64,000 nucleotides of DNA from G020348385 sp964538085 (GTDB lineage: Bacteria; Acidobacteriota; Aminicenantia; Aminicenantales; Aminicenantaceae). The DNA lies in the NCBI GenBank assembly GCA_964538085.1, contig CAZIDF010000006.1, positions 1-64,000 on the forward strand, read 5' to 3'. This document shows positions 51,307 to 61,531 of this stretch, piece by piece. The position numbers and the translations under genes are program-made. Below the pieces are notes generated by a model. That model was not told the DNA's origin and made no database searches. It saw nothing but the letters and a program-made list of their open reading frames with translations. Within the stretch, counting starts at the first letter, position 1, and each line of letters begins with the position of its first letter.

Positions 51307-52857
51307 ATGTCGATAGACAAAAAATTGGAGGAATTGAGACGGCGGGAAAAGCTTGCCGAACTTGGCGGGGGAAAACAAAGAGCGGAACGCCAGCACGAGG
51401 CTGGAAAACTCACGGCCCGGGAAAGGATCCATCTTCTGTTGGATGATGGGACCTTTCAAGAGATGGACAAGCTGGTGGTTCACCACTGCCATGATTTTGG
51501 CATGGAAAAGAAACAGATATATGGGGATGGGGTTGTTGCGGGGTATGGAACTATCGAAGGCCGAACGGTTTATATATTCGCTCAGGACTTCACCGTGTTC
51601 GGCGGATCCTTGAGTGCCGCCAATGCCGCCAAAATCGTCAAGATCATGGATCTGGCCATGAAGGTCGGGGCACCGTTGATCGGTCTCAATGACTCGGGTG
51701 GAGCCCGGATTCAGGAAGGCGTGGAAAGCCTGGGAGGATACGCGGATATTTTCCTGAGGAACGTGCTGGCTTCCGGAGTCATCCCGCAGATCTCCGCCAT
51801 CATCGGCCCATGTGCAGGCGGAGCGGTGTATTCGCCGGCCATGACGGATTTTATCATCATGACCAAAGGGATCAGCAACATGTTCATCACAGGGCCGGAA
51901 GTCATCAAGGCGGTAACACAAGAGGATGTCTCCATGGAAGAACTGGGAGGAGCCGAAACCCATAACGCCATAAGCGGTGTTGCCCATTTTGCATCGGAAA
52001 ACGAGGAACAAACACTGGCTCTGATCCGAGAGCTTTTATCCTTTATCCCGAACAACAACATGGAAGATCCTCCGGAAAAAGAAACTTCCGATCCTCCCGA
52101 TCGCACCAATGATGACCTGAATTTTGTCGTTCCCGATGACCCGAACCAACCCTATGACATTCGGAAGATCATAACGGAAGTCGCGGATGACAATTACTTT
52201 TTCGAGGTTCAGGAGCACTATGCCAAAAACATCGTGATCGGGTTCGGGCGTCTTGGGGGAAAGCCGGTCGGTGTGGTGGCTAATCAACCCGATCACCTGG
52301 CCGGAGTGCTGGATATCAACTCCTCGGATAAAGCTGCCCGGTTCGTCCGGTTCTGCGATGCCTTCAACATCCCGTTGATCACGCTGGAAGATGTCCCTGG
52401 TTTTCTTCCCGGTGTGGCTCAGGAACATGGCGGCATCATCCGCCATGGGGCCAAGCTTTTGTATGCCTTTTCCGAAGCCACCGTCCCGAAAATCACGCTT
52501 ATCACGCGCAAAGCCTACGGCGGAGCCTATTGTGTCATGGCTTCCAAACACATCAGGGCCGATATCAATTATGCCTATCCCACAGCAGAGATCGCTGTGA
52601 TGGGACCGGAGGGAGCGGTGCAGATCGTGTACAAGAGCGAGATAAACGGGGCAGAGGACAAGGAAATGCTGCGCGAAAAAAAGGTGGATGAATTCCGCAA
52701 AAAATTTGCCAATCCCTACATCGCTTCTGAAAAGGGGTTTGTCGATGAAGTCATCGAACCCAAAATGACCAGACCCAAGTTGATCGCAGCATTGAAGATG
52801 CTGGAGAACAAAAGAGATCAAAATCCCCCGAAAAAACACGGGAACATCCCGCTTTAG
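51307..52857 (+). CDS. Acyl-CoA carboxylase carboxyltransferase subunit (PccB-like)
   Basis: A 516-residue crotonase-fold enzyme that moves the carboxyl group from biotin to propionyl-CoA or acetyl-CoA. Motifs: KLTARERIHLLLDDGTFQEM, FTVFGGSLSAANAAKIVKIM, LIGLNDSGGARIQEGVESL, IIGPCAGGAVYSPAMTDF (acyl-CoA oxyanion hole), VITLEDVPGFLPGVAQEHGG-type segment at ~360, and YGGAYCVMASKHIRADINYA. The closest named families are propionyl-CoA carboxylase beta and methylmalonyl-CoA decarboxylase alpha. It works with the biotin carboxylase and carrier encoded next. Confidence 0.9.
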   Translation: MSIDKKLEELRRREKLAELGGGKQRAERQHEAGKLTARERIHLLLDDGTFQEMDKLVVHHCHDFGMEKKQIYGDGVVAGYGTIEGRTVYIFAQDFTVFGGSLSAANAAKIVKIMDLAMKVGAPLIGLNDSGGARIQEGVESLGGYADIFLRNVLASGVIPQISAIIGPCAGGAVYSPAMTDFIIMTKGISNMFITGPEVIKAVTQEDVSMEELGGAETHNAISGVAHFASENEEQTLALIRELLSFIPNNNMEDPPEKETSDPPDRTNDDLNFVVPDDPNQPYDIRKIITEVADDNYFFEVQEHYAKNIVIGFGRLGGKPVGVVANQPDHLAGVLDINSSDKAARFVRFCDAFNIPLITLEDVPGFLPGVAQEHGGIIRHGAKLLYAFSEATVPKITLITRKAYGGAYCVMASKHIRADINYAYPTAEIAVMGPEGAVQIVYKSEINGAEDKEMLREKKVDEFRKKFANPYIASEKGFVDEVIEPKMTRPKLIAALKMLENKRDQNPPKKHGNIPL

Positions 52858-53061
52858 CTTGTCTCCCCATATCTTCATGAACAATTCAGCTCAACATTTT
52901 TCATTCTGAATAGTTTTTAAACATCCTCACTAGAGCGGAGGACATGCCTGATGGAAGAGATGCCTTCGGAGTAAAGAATCCGGTTGAGTCTGAGGAAGCA
53001 GTTGCATATAATACAAGAGCAATCCATCGGCTTCATGCCGCCAGATGAATCAGGATAGGCG

Positions 53062-54576
53062 ATGGCAAAAAAATTCAAAAAAATTCTTGTGGCGAACAGA
53101 GGGGAGATAGCTGTCCGCGTCATCCGGACGTGCAGAGAAATGGGAATCATTCCGGTCGCTATCTATTCCGATGTCGATAGGACAGCTCTTCACGTCAGGC
53201 TGGCCGATGAGGCTTACTCCATTGGTGAAGCGAAGCCTTCTGCCAGCTATTTGAACATCGATAAGATCATCGGCGTGGCCAAAGAATGCGAGGCCCAGGC
53301 CTTACACCCCGGGTACGGATTTCTTGCCGAAAATCCCAAGCTTGTCAAACGCTGCGAAGAAGAAGGGATCGTGTTCATCGGTCCCCCTTCCAAAGCCATG
53401 GGAATCATGGGAAACAAAACCGCTTCCCGCATACAGATGGCTGAAGCCGGTGTGCCGATCATACCCGGAACCCTTCAACCGATCGAAGATGAGGATAAAC
53501 TGGAAGCCGAGGCCAAAAAGATCGGATTCCCGGTCATTCTCAAAGCCTCCGCAGGTGGGGGGGGCAAGGGATTGCGCTTGGTCAGGAGCAAGAAGGAGCT
53601 CCTTTCTTCTTTTCGTCTAGCCCAGTCCGAGGCGGAATCGAGTTTCGATGACCCATCCGTCTACATTGAAAAGTATATCGAGGAACCCCATCACATAGAA
53701 GTCCAGATCCTGGCGGATCATTCCGGGACCACTGTGTATTTGGGAGAAAGGGAATGCTCCATCCAGAGACGCTATCAGAAAGTCCTGGAGGAAACTCCCT
53801 CTCCTTTTCTGGATGAAAAGACCCGGCATGAAATGGGACGAGTTGCCGTAAAAGCGGCGGCTGCCGTCGATTACCGCAATGCAGGGACGGTAGAATTTGT
53901 CGTCGATAAATATAAGAAATTCTATTTTCTCGAAATGAACACCCGCCTTCAGGTCGAACACCCTGTGACGGAGATGGTTACCGGGATCGACCTTGTCAAA
54001 TGCCAGATAGAAATTGCGGCGGGTAAGCCTCTGGCCTTCCGCCAGGAAGATATCAAGCCTAGCGGTCATTCTCTTCAGTGCCGGATCTATGCGGAGGACC
54101 CTGATAACGATTTTATGCCCTCACCTGGAAAAATCCTCCATCTGCGTACTCCTTCTGGAGGATTGGGAGTTCGGGATGACAATGGTGTATATGAAGGGTA
54201 CTTGGTCCCGATGGACTATGATCCTTTGCTGTCCAAGCTCGTCACTTGGGGACAATCACGCGCAGAAGCGATCCAGCGAATGCTCAGGGCGCTGTCGGAG
54301 TACCAAATTTACGGAATAAGAACCACCATCCCTCTTTTCAAACGTATCCTTCAACATCCTCAATTTTCTTCGGGAGACTACAATACCCATTTTATCCCCA
54401 ACCTGAAAAAGGAAAAGGATGGGGACAGCTCCGAGGACAAGTTAGTTGCTCTCATAGCTGCAGGAGTAAAAAGTTACTGCGAAAGCAAAACAGGACTTGG
54501 ATTTCGCCAAAAGCAAAAGACAAGCCTTTGGAAGGCACAGGGTAGATGGCAAAACCAGGATAAGAGGCGCAGATAA
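53062..54576 (+). CDS. accC: Biotin carboxylase subunit of acyl-CoA carboxylase
   Basis: A 504-residue ATP-grasp enzyme that carboxylates biotin with bicarbonate. KILVANRGEIAVRVIRTCRE is the standard start. HPGYGFLAENPKLVKRC, KASAGGGGKGLRLVRSK (glycine-rich ATP loop), ERECSIQRRYQKVLEETPSP and FLEMNTRLQVEHPVTEMVTG (catalytic Glu/Arg) are all intact. The C-terminal ~50 residues are polar and less conserved. A 204-base spacer separates it from the carboxyltransferase gene; the carrier gene begins two bases after its stop. Confidence 0.93.
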   Translation: MAKKFKKILVANRGEIAVRVIRTCREMGIIPVAIYSDVDRTALHVRLADEAYSIGEAKPSASYLNIDKIIGVAKECEAQALHPGYGFLAENPKLVKRCEEEGIVFIGPPSKAMGIMGNKTASRIQMAEAGVPIIPGTLQPIEDEDKLEAEAKKIGFPVILKASAGGGGKGLRLVRSKKELLSSFRLAQSEAESSFDDPSVYIEKYIEEPHHIEVQILADHSGTTVYLGERECSIQRRYQKVLEETPSPFLDEKTRHEMGRVAVKAAAAVDYRNAGTVEFVVDKYKKFYFLEMNTRLQVEHPVTEMVTGIDLVKCQIEIAAGKPLAFRQEDIKPSGHSLQCRIYAEDPDNDFMPSPGKILHLRTPSGGLGVRDDNGVYEGYLVPMDYDPLLSKLVTWGQSRAEAIQRMLRALSEYQIYGIRTTIPLFKRILQHPQFSSGDYNTHFIPNLKKEKDGDSSEDKLVALIAAGVKSYCESKTGLGFRQKQKTSLWKAQGRWQNQDKRRR

Positions 54577-54578
54577 AA

Positions 54579-55070
54579 ATGAATGTTTCCTTTTGGCTTG
54601 ACGGCAGAGAATTCAGCTTGAACCTGACACAAACGAAAACGAATGACATCCGGGTTTCTTTGGGTAATAAAACATACGGGGTTTCAGTCGAATTCATCGG
54701 AAAGGAAGAGATTTTGCTCAATATCGATGGGAAGATTCACAATGTCATGGTCGAGGCCAACACAACATCCTACACCGTTTATGTGAATGGACAGTGTTTT
54801 CAGATCGAGAAAAAATCCGCGCTTCAAATCCTTGGCCCCAAAGCGGGGAAACAACGAATGGCCAATGTGCAAACATCCATGCCTGGAAGGATCGTGAAGG
54901 TTCTAATGAATGAGGGAGATGAGGTCGAGGAAGGTCAAGCGGTGATGATTCTAGAAGCCATGAAAATGCAAAACGAGATAAAATCTCCCCGGTCAGGACG
55001 CCTTGGCAAGATCGGGCCCCAGGCGGGGGATTCGGTCGAGACAGGGGCTCTCCTCTTCACCATCAACTAA
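54579..55070 (+). CDS. Biotin carboxyl carrier protein of acyl-CoA carboxylase
   Basis: 163 residues. The C-terminal ~70 residues are a biotinyl domain: TSMPGRIVKVLMNEGDEVEEG and ILEAMKMQNEIKSP, with Lys129 of EAMKM as the biotin site. The N-terminal ~90 residues (NVSFWLDGREFSLNLTQTK) form a beta-rich domain as seen in oxaloacetate/methylmalonyl-CoA decarboxylase and PCC carriers. It starts two bases after the accC stop. It should be the substrate of the biotin ligase at 17.5 kb. Confidence 0.9.
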   Translation: MNVSFWLDGREFSLNLTQTKTNDIRVSLGNKTYGVSVEFIGKEEILLNIDGKIHNVMVEANTTSYTVYVNGQCFQIEKKSALQILGPKAGKQRMANVQTSMPGRIVKVLMNEGDEVEEGQAVMILEAMKMQNEIKSPRSGRLGKIGPQAGDSVETGALLFTIN

Positions 55071-55204
55071 TCCTATTCATAAAAATGCCGATTCCACTTT
55101 TCATTTTCAATAAATTCAAATTTTCAAATTCATTAAAGAAGGGGCGGGTTGGGTCGGTCGATGAAATTTATATTTAGGGCGAAAAATGCTATATTTATAG
55201 ACGA

Positions 55205-58200
55205 ATGTATTTATCTGTAATTAAACTAAAAAAGAAGTTCAAAAGACTGGTATTCCTGTCTGTCCTGATTTTGGTTTTCTTCGGGGCCGGCGTCGTTCTT
55301 AAAAACGTTTTCCTGCACCAGATTCAAGGGATGATCCAGGAAAGTTTTGGATATTCTGAGCTTCGTCTTTCTTTTTTTCCACCTGCTCTCATCCTCAAAG
55401 ATGCTCGGTCGAAATCTGTATCCCCCTTTTTTTCCGCAAGCAAGATCGCTGTGAGCATCTCCTCCCGATCGTTACTCTCCAAAGATAGGCCTCTCACGGT
55501 CCTCATCGAAGATCCCGTTGTAAGAGTATACAGCACACCGGATGACAAGCAAGAAAACGACAGAAAAAAGATCCAATTAGCTTTGCCTTTTGATATCGAT
55601 CGAGGCGTGATCAGGAATGGGGCGTTGTATTATTGGGGAGCCGAGACCCATATCCAAGCCAGCGGTGTAAGCGCGATTTTTACCCAAAACGGCGATGAAT
55701 TTACCGTCAAAGGAGAATCTAAAGAAAATTATATCTCCATTGCACCGGATAAAAATCCAATCGGGGGAAAGCTGAGCTTTTTACTGAGCGGAAGAGGGCA
55801 GGAAATTAACATACAGAGGTTGAAATTCTCGGGTCCAAGAGGAGTTATAAGCGCGGTGGGAAGTCTTGTGGATCCTTTTAATCCTGAACTGCAGCTGCAA
55901 GTCAATTTTAGCCTCCGTCTGGATGTGATCCCTGATTTTCTGGATATCCCTTTTGAATATAAGGGTTGGGCAGCTGGAAAAGGCCGATTTGAAATGAAAG
56001 ATAGTCGTCTCACCGTGAATGCAGAATTCACGAGCGATGATTTTTTCCTGAACAGTGTCAGAATGGGAAGGGTCGATGGAATTGTGGATTATAATGGATC
56101 AATGGGGCGTATGGAATTCGATGTCCAAAAAAGAGGATTTCAACCGGAATTTGCCCGGGTGAATTTTAATGAAGAGAGGGTGTGGGGAACGGCAAGAGGA
56201 TTTTATCTTGATCCGATCATCAGTTCTCTGGAATTACCTTGGCCGGTGTCTTCACCCTGTTGGGGAGATTTTTCCCTCGATCGAGAGAAACTCTTGGTCC
56301 GTGCCGAGTTCAGGGATGAAGAACCGGGGATGTTGGATTCAAAATTTTCATTCAACGGTGAAGTCAAACTTGAATGGGACCTACAGAAGACGGTTTCTTT
56401 CTCGACCGAACGTTTGGATTCGAGTTTTTCCAGTTTGAAAGGGGATGGAGGTTTGGTGATAGGCAAAACGATAGATATCACCTTAGATGGAGAAATCACG
56501 GATTTGGTACAAACCCGAGAATTCGTCTCTCTCTTGCTCCAGCAAAATTTCTCGTTCCCTGAGATACGGGGAAGAGGACAATCTACCGTTCACATTTCCG
56601 GTGATTTTAACCGGCCCGAGGTTCACATGACTTTTGCGATGACTCCAGGGGGGTTTGACAGATTCGATGTCCAATCTGTCGAGGGAGAAGCCAGCATCAC
56701 TGAGAATGGTTTTTACGGACAATTTAATATCGTCGATCCCCAAGCTAGAGGCACGATCGATGTTAACACGCAGATGGACGAACTCACAGTGAATGCCGGC
56801 GTGGAAAGGGGAATTGTGGAAACCCTCCTTCCTGGATTCGATATATTCATTCCTCTGAAAGGCGAGGCATCGGGAGATTTTGTGTATCGACTTAAAGGAG
56901 AAGAAGTCAGTTTGAAAGGAGATTTTTTAAGTTCAGCCTTGAAATTTTCCGGCCAATCAATTTCCCAGGTCAAGGGAAAAATCGATTGGGACGGAACGGC
57001 TGTATCCTTTTCGGATGTGTCATTTGATCTTCATGAAGGAAAGATTATCGGATCTGCCATGATGCAACTGAAAAATGGTGAATTCGAGGTGGATGTTTCT
57101 GGCAAAGGGCTAAATCTTAATTCTATCTTCAAACCTGTGCAGGGGATTCTGTCTTTTACAGCAAAAGGAAAGGGAAATCTGGAGAGGGACTCGGCGTTGG
57201 GGAACTTCGCTATTCAAGATTTGTATTTCGATCCTTTCAAGGGAACCGAATCCCAAGGGGAATTGCAGGTCAGCTTTTCGGAAAACAAAATACAGCTTGA
57301 ACTGGATGGAAATTTCGAACCCGGTCAGAATAAATTTTTCATTTCTCTCGGTATCCCTCTCCAGGACGAAACGATATCCGGGGATATTCGAGGTTCGTTC
57401 ACCGACTTTAACCTGCTTCTGCCTTGGAGTGGAGCCGAAGGAACCATCAATTATATCGCCGAGATCCGGGGAACCAAAAATGCGCCTCAAATAAAAGGTG
57501 CTATCGATTTCCAAGGGGAGATATTTCCTTTCCCCGGATTTGCCCATGCGATCCGGAATTATTCTGGATATATCTTTTTCGAAAACGGAGAGTTCTCTAT
57601 CCGTTCCATACAGGGGAAATTCGGCGGAGGAGATATCCAGGGCTCCGGGCGCGTAAACTTGGGTAAGGAAGGGATAGAGCTCATCGATATTAAGGCCGAA
57701 GGAAAAAATCTGCTGCTTTCTCCAATGGAAAGAACCAAAGCTTTGACAGATGGGAACATCACGCTCGTGAAGGATGCCGGACGATTTGTTTTAAGCGGGG
57801 AGTTTCTTGTGCGCCGGCTCACATGGCGAAGGGAGATCACGGAAAAATTCTCCTTTTACTCGACCCCCTATTATGAGCCCCAAGAACAGCCTGGGTTTTT
57901 TGATGATCTCACGCTGAACATCAGGCTGAAAGCCGACGATAATGCGTGGATGGAAAATTCGCTCGGGAGGGTGCGGGGACGATTTGACCTCAAAATCATG
58001 GGAAACATCAAATCTCCTATTCTTTTAGGAGATGTGGAAGCATTGGATGGCGATTTTATTTTTCAAGATCGAAAATTCAGGATTTTGAGCGGCAAAGTGA
58101 GTTTTATCAACCCCCAAACAATCGAACCCTACCTGAATTTTAAAGGCGAGACCTACGTCAAAGATTACAGACTCACTTTTTCATTGGATGGATTTCTGGA

Positions 58201-58627
58201 TCGTCTCAATCCGGAATTCACGTCGTCGCCGCCTCTCCCGCCTGAAGATGTCTTCGCCCTTCTTGCGATGGGAGAGGCTTTTAAAAGAACCTATTCCTAT
58301 GATATGAGTACTCAGCTCAGCACAGCATCTCTCCTCTCCTTTCAGCTTTCTGAAGGGGCGCAGAGGCAAGCCGAAGGGCTTTTCCTGATCGATCGTTTTA
58401 GGATCGACCCCTTTGTCATCGGATCCTCCGCTGAAGTCACGGCTCGGTTGACGGTAGGAAAAAACATATCGAGGAACTTTTTTATCCTGTACTCGACAAA
58501 TTTAACGACGCAGCGCGAGGAGATCATCCGGATGGAGTGGCAGTTGACAAGGGATTTGTCCATCGTGGGGACCAGGGATGAAGAAGGACGGATAGGTTTT
58601 GATATCAAGATCCATAAGAGGTTCTGA
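55205..58627 (+). CDS. tamB: Translocation/assembly module protein TamB
   Basis: A 1140-residue protein with an N-terminal membrane anchor (FKRLVFLSVLILVFFGAGVVL) and a long run of beta-strand repeats (AsmA-like, then DUF490). The C-terminal DUF490 domain has GDVEALDGDFIFQDRKFRIL, GKVSFINPQTIEPYLNFKGE and LPPEDVFALLAMGEAFKRT and ends in HKRF. TamB bridges the periplasm, moving phospholipids and helping outer-membrane protein assembly together with an Omp85 partner, which is encoded directly downstream with overlapping or adjacent start. No strong ribosome-binding site is seen before its ATG. Confidence 0.9.
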   Translation: MYLSVIKLKKKFKRLVFLSVLILVFFGAGVVLKNVFLHQIQGMIQESFGYSELRLSFFPPALILKDARSKSVSPFFSASKIAVSISSRSLLSKDRPLTVLIEDPVVRVYSTPDDKQENDRKKIQLALPFDIDRGVIRNGALYYWGAETHIQASGVSAIFTQNGDEFTVKGESKENYISIAPDKNPIGGKLSFLLSGRGQEINIQRLKFSGPRGVISAVGSLVDPFNPELQLQVNFSLRLDVIPDFLDIPFEYKGWAAGKGRFEMKDSRLTVNAEFTSDDFFLNSVRMGRVDGIVDYNGSMGRMEFDVQKRGFQPEFARVNFNEERVWGTARGFYLDPIISSLELPWPVSSPCWGDFSLDREKLLVRAEFRDEEPGMLDSKFSFNGEVKLEWDLQKTVSFSTERLDSSFSSLKGDGGLVIGKTIDITLDGEITDLVQTREFVSLLLQQNFSFPEIRGRGQSTVHISGDFNRPEVHMTFAMTPGGFDRFDVQSVEGEASITENGFYGQFNIVDPQARGTIDVNTQMDELTVNAGVERGIVETLLPGFDIFIPLKGEASGDFVYRLKGEEVSLKGDFLSSALKFSGQSISQVKGKIDWDGTAVSFSDVSFDLHEGKIIGSAMMQLKNGEFEVDVSGKGLNLNSIFKPVQGILSFTAKGKGNLERDSALGNFAIQDLYFDPFKGTESQGELQVSFSENKIQLELDGNFEPGQNKFFISLGIPLQDETISGDIRGSFTDFNLLLPWSGAEGTINYIAEIRGTKNAPQIKGAIDFQGEIFPFPGFAHAIRNYSGYIFFENGEFSIRSIQGKFGGGDIQGSGRVNLGKEGIELIDIKAEGKNLLLSPMERTKALTDGNITLVKDAGRFVLSGEFLVRRLTWRREITEKFSFYSTPYYEPQEQPGFFDDLTLNIRLKADDNAWMENSLGRVRGRFDLKIMGNIKSPILLGDVEALDGDFIFQDRKFRILSGKVSFINPQTIEPYLNFKGETYVKDYRLTFSLDGFLDRLNPEFTSSPPLPPEDVFALLAMGEAFKRTYSYDMSTQLSTASLLSFQLSEGAQRQAEGLFLIDRFRIDPFVIGSSAEVTARLTVGKNISRNFFILYSTNLTTQREEIIRMEWQLTRDLSIVGTRDEEGRIGFDIKIHKRF

Positions 58628-58628
58628 T

Positions 58629-61531
58629 TTGGGTAGAAAATTATGGGCGTTGACATTATTCTTCACGGGGATTTTTGTTTTTATTATCCCATCTTTCCGA
58701 TTGTATGCCTATTTGCAGGAGCCCATCCAGCTTATAACGGAAATAAACCTTAGCATAGATGAAATGCCCGCCGGTCCGGAGATGAGGAATCTCATCCCGA
58801 TGCAAATAGGGGAAGTGTATTCTTTAAAGAAAATCACAGAAAGCGTTAAACAGATCTACCGAACAGGATTGTTTTCTGATGTCAGAGTTCTGCGCGAGGG
58901 GATCCAAGATGCAAAACTCACGTATCTTTTGAAAAGAAAGCTTTTGATCCGGCGAATCGATATTGTCGGAGCAAGCGAGCTTCCCAGAAGGAGGCTTCTG
59001 GAAAATTTAGACTCTGTGAAGGAGGATGGATCATACTCGGAGGACAGTCTGAGCAAAGCGGTTGAGGAGATCAGGGATTTTCTGAGCAGAGAGGGTTTCT
59101 TTCAAGCGGAGATCGAGCCGAAAATCGAGAAAGATCCTGAAACCCCCCAAGTCAATGTTTCATTTATCATCGGATCCTCCCGGAGATACACTGTCGGAAA
59201 AATAGAGTTTACAGGAGATATGATCCTCTCGGATCGGGAGTTGCGAAAAAAAATGCGGACGAAAGAGGGGATGGAATTCGTGCCCTCTGTTTTAGAAGCG
59301 GACCTGGAACAGATCAGACAGAGTTACCGGGACCAAGACTACCAACGGGCAGAAGTCATGATTGCGGAACAAAGGTTTGACGATGAGAATGAACAAGTGT
59401 CTCTTGTCATTCAAGTGCTGCCGCAAGAAAAGATCGAGATTTCAGTGATTGGGGCAGATGTTCCTCTAGACCTCCTTAGACCTATATGGGAAGCACAGAT
59501 ATTCGAAGATTGGGGTTTGAGAGAAGGGGATGCTAAGATCATCAGGTATTTGCGAAAAAAGGGTTACATTTTTGCGACCGTTGATTCGTCCGTTCAAAAC
59601 GAGGATAACCTGATGCGAGTGATCCACAGGATATCTCCTGGAGAAAAGTTCAATTTCCAGAATATAACCTTCACCGGCATGGAGTATTTCACTTCCGATG
59701 AGCTCAAAGGGGAGCTCATGTTGAAGCGAAGTTTCTCCCTTTTCAAGAAGGTCGACGGCGCGAGACTTTATGAATTGCCACAAGAGATCGAGCTTTTGTA
59801 TGAGGTGCGCGGTTTTTCGCAAACTCATGTGGAGTTGGTCTTTGACAAGGAAGGCAACAAACTCAGACCTGTTTTGATTATTCAAGAAGGAGTGCAAAAC
59901 AAGATCGACAGTATTTCTATCCAAGGAGAAAATATTTTTTCGGAGGATATCCTGTCCGAAAAGATCGGCGGAATGCAAGGAGGACCATTTTTTCAGCCTG
60001 ATATACAGAAAGATATCGAAAGACTGAAAAGGTTTTATCTGAACCAAGGTATCAGAGGGACCGATATCGTTGCTGTCGTTGAGCAGGTTCAGGACAACCT
60101 GTATGCCGTGCGTTTCGAGATCGAGGAAGGCCGTAAGGTCCAGATTGAAAATATCGTCATTACCGGATACAGCACCACCAAAAAAAATACGATCTCGAGG
60201 GAACTTTTGTTGAAGGAAGGGGATGTTGCGCGCTACGATGCGATTCGAGAATCGAAAAGAAAACTGGAAAGATTGGGTATTTTCACAGAGGTCGTTATCG
60301 AGGAGATCCCGATTTCCTCTGACAGAATGAATTTATTGGTCAGTGTCAGGGAAGGAGCGAGGAATTATGCCAGTTTGGGGATCGGCATGGAGACAAAAAA
60401 CCAGCCCCGGACCTATGCCTTTTGGGATTATGAATTCAGGCCGCGAGGGACCGCGGAGTTAATCCGGTACAACATCTTCGGCTCTGCGGCTCAAGCCAGC
60501 CTTGTCGGGCAGCTGAGTTTTAGGGAAACTCGCGGAGTTTTTTCTTGGAGGCAGCCCTACTTCTTCGGCCTCCCGATGGAAACCTATTTCAATGCATGGC
60601 TAGAAAGAGAAACACGCACAAGTTTCACCTATAAAGGAATTGGATTAAGTTTGACGACTGTAAAACCGCTCTCGAAAACAGAGAATATGGATTTGCTGGC
60701 CACTATGAGGTATGCGCGGAGAATCATAACCGACTTGGAAATTGAAGAGTCTGAAATAGACCGTCGATTCTACCCGTTTTCCACTGCAGCGGTCTCGGGT
60801 AGCTATATTTGGGAAAGAAGGGATGATCCATTCAATCCCAAGAAAGGATTCTTTTNNNNNNNNNNNNNNNNNNNNNNNNNNNNNNNNNNNNNNNNNNNNN
60901 NNNNNNNNNNNNNNNNNNNNNNNNNNNNNNNNNNNNNNNNNNNNNNNNNNNNNNNAGCTATATTTGGGAAAGAAGGGATGATCCATTCAATCCCAAGAAA
61001 GGATTCTTTTTCAGTTCTGTATTCGAATGGGCTTTTCCTTATTTCGGGACAGAATCTGATTTTTTAAAGACATTCAACAAATTTCAAATTTATGCGCCGG
61101 TTATAACGGATGTGACATTCGGAATGACTGTACGGCTCGGGTTAGCCAAAGGAAGAGTTCCGATCCATGAACGATTTTTTGCCGGAGGAAGCAACTCATT
61201 TCGTGGAGTGCCGTTCGATGCGTTGGGACCCAAAGATCCGGTATCCGGAAAACCTGTCGGGGGAAAAGCTTTGATCCTGTTCAATTTTGAGTTGACTTTT
61301 CCCATTATCCCCGCATTTGAAAATTTGTACGGGACCCTTTTCTTCGATATGGGAAATGTTTTTGAAAGAAGAAAGCAGGCCAGCCTGACCGATTTGAGGA
61401 ATGCCCTGGGCTTGGGTTTGAAATACAAGACCCCCTTAGGTCCGGTTCGTTTGGAGCTGGGTTGGAATCTGGACCCGTATCTTGGAGAAAAAAGTTTTAT
61501 AGGCTTTATAACGATCGGCAATGTATTCTAA
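58629..61531 (+). CDS. bamA: Omp85 family outer-membrane assembly protein (BamA/TamA), split by an artefact gap
   Basis: In the raw window the frame is broken at 60856-60955. Removing the 100 Ns and one copy of the duplicated 55 bases (155 bases) restores one open frame from the TTG at 58629 (AGAGG seven bases before it, start just after the tamB stop) to 61531, ~915 residues. A TTG at 58599 overlapping tamB is possible. Signal peptide KLWALTLFFTGIFVFIIPSF. About seven POTRA-like repeats precede the barrel, which begins near YASLGIGMETKNQP. The L6 motif is seen in FAGGSNSFRGVPFDALGPKD. It forms the TAM/BAM partner of TamB. A SurA-like gene overlaps its 3' end. Confidence 0.9.
60856..60955. 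other. Assembly gap of 100 Ns with duplicated 55-base flanks
   Basis: The 55 bases at 60801-60855 are repeated exactly at 60956-61010. The gap lies inside the Omp85 gene, and merging the two copies restores the frame, which shows that nothing is missing. Confidence 0.96.

Noticed and set aside
60645..60986. Minus-strand frame running through the second gap
   Set aside because: Antisense to the Omp85 gene and built on Ns.
61112..61531. Separate 139-residue gene (Omp85 barrel end)
   Set aside because: It is the C-terminal barrel of the Omp85 gene in a frame that is restored when the artefact gap is collapsed.
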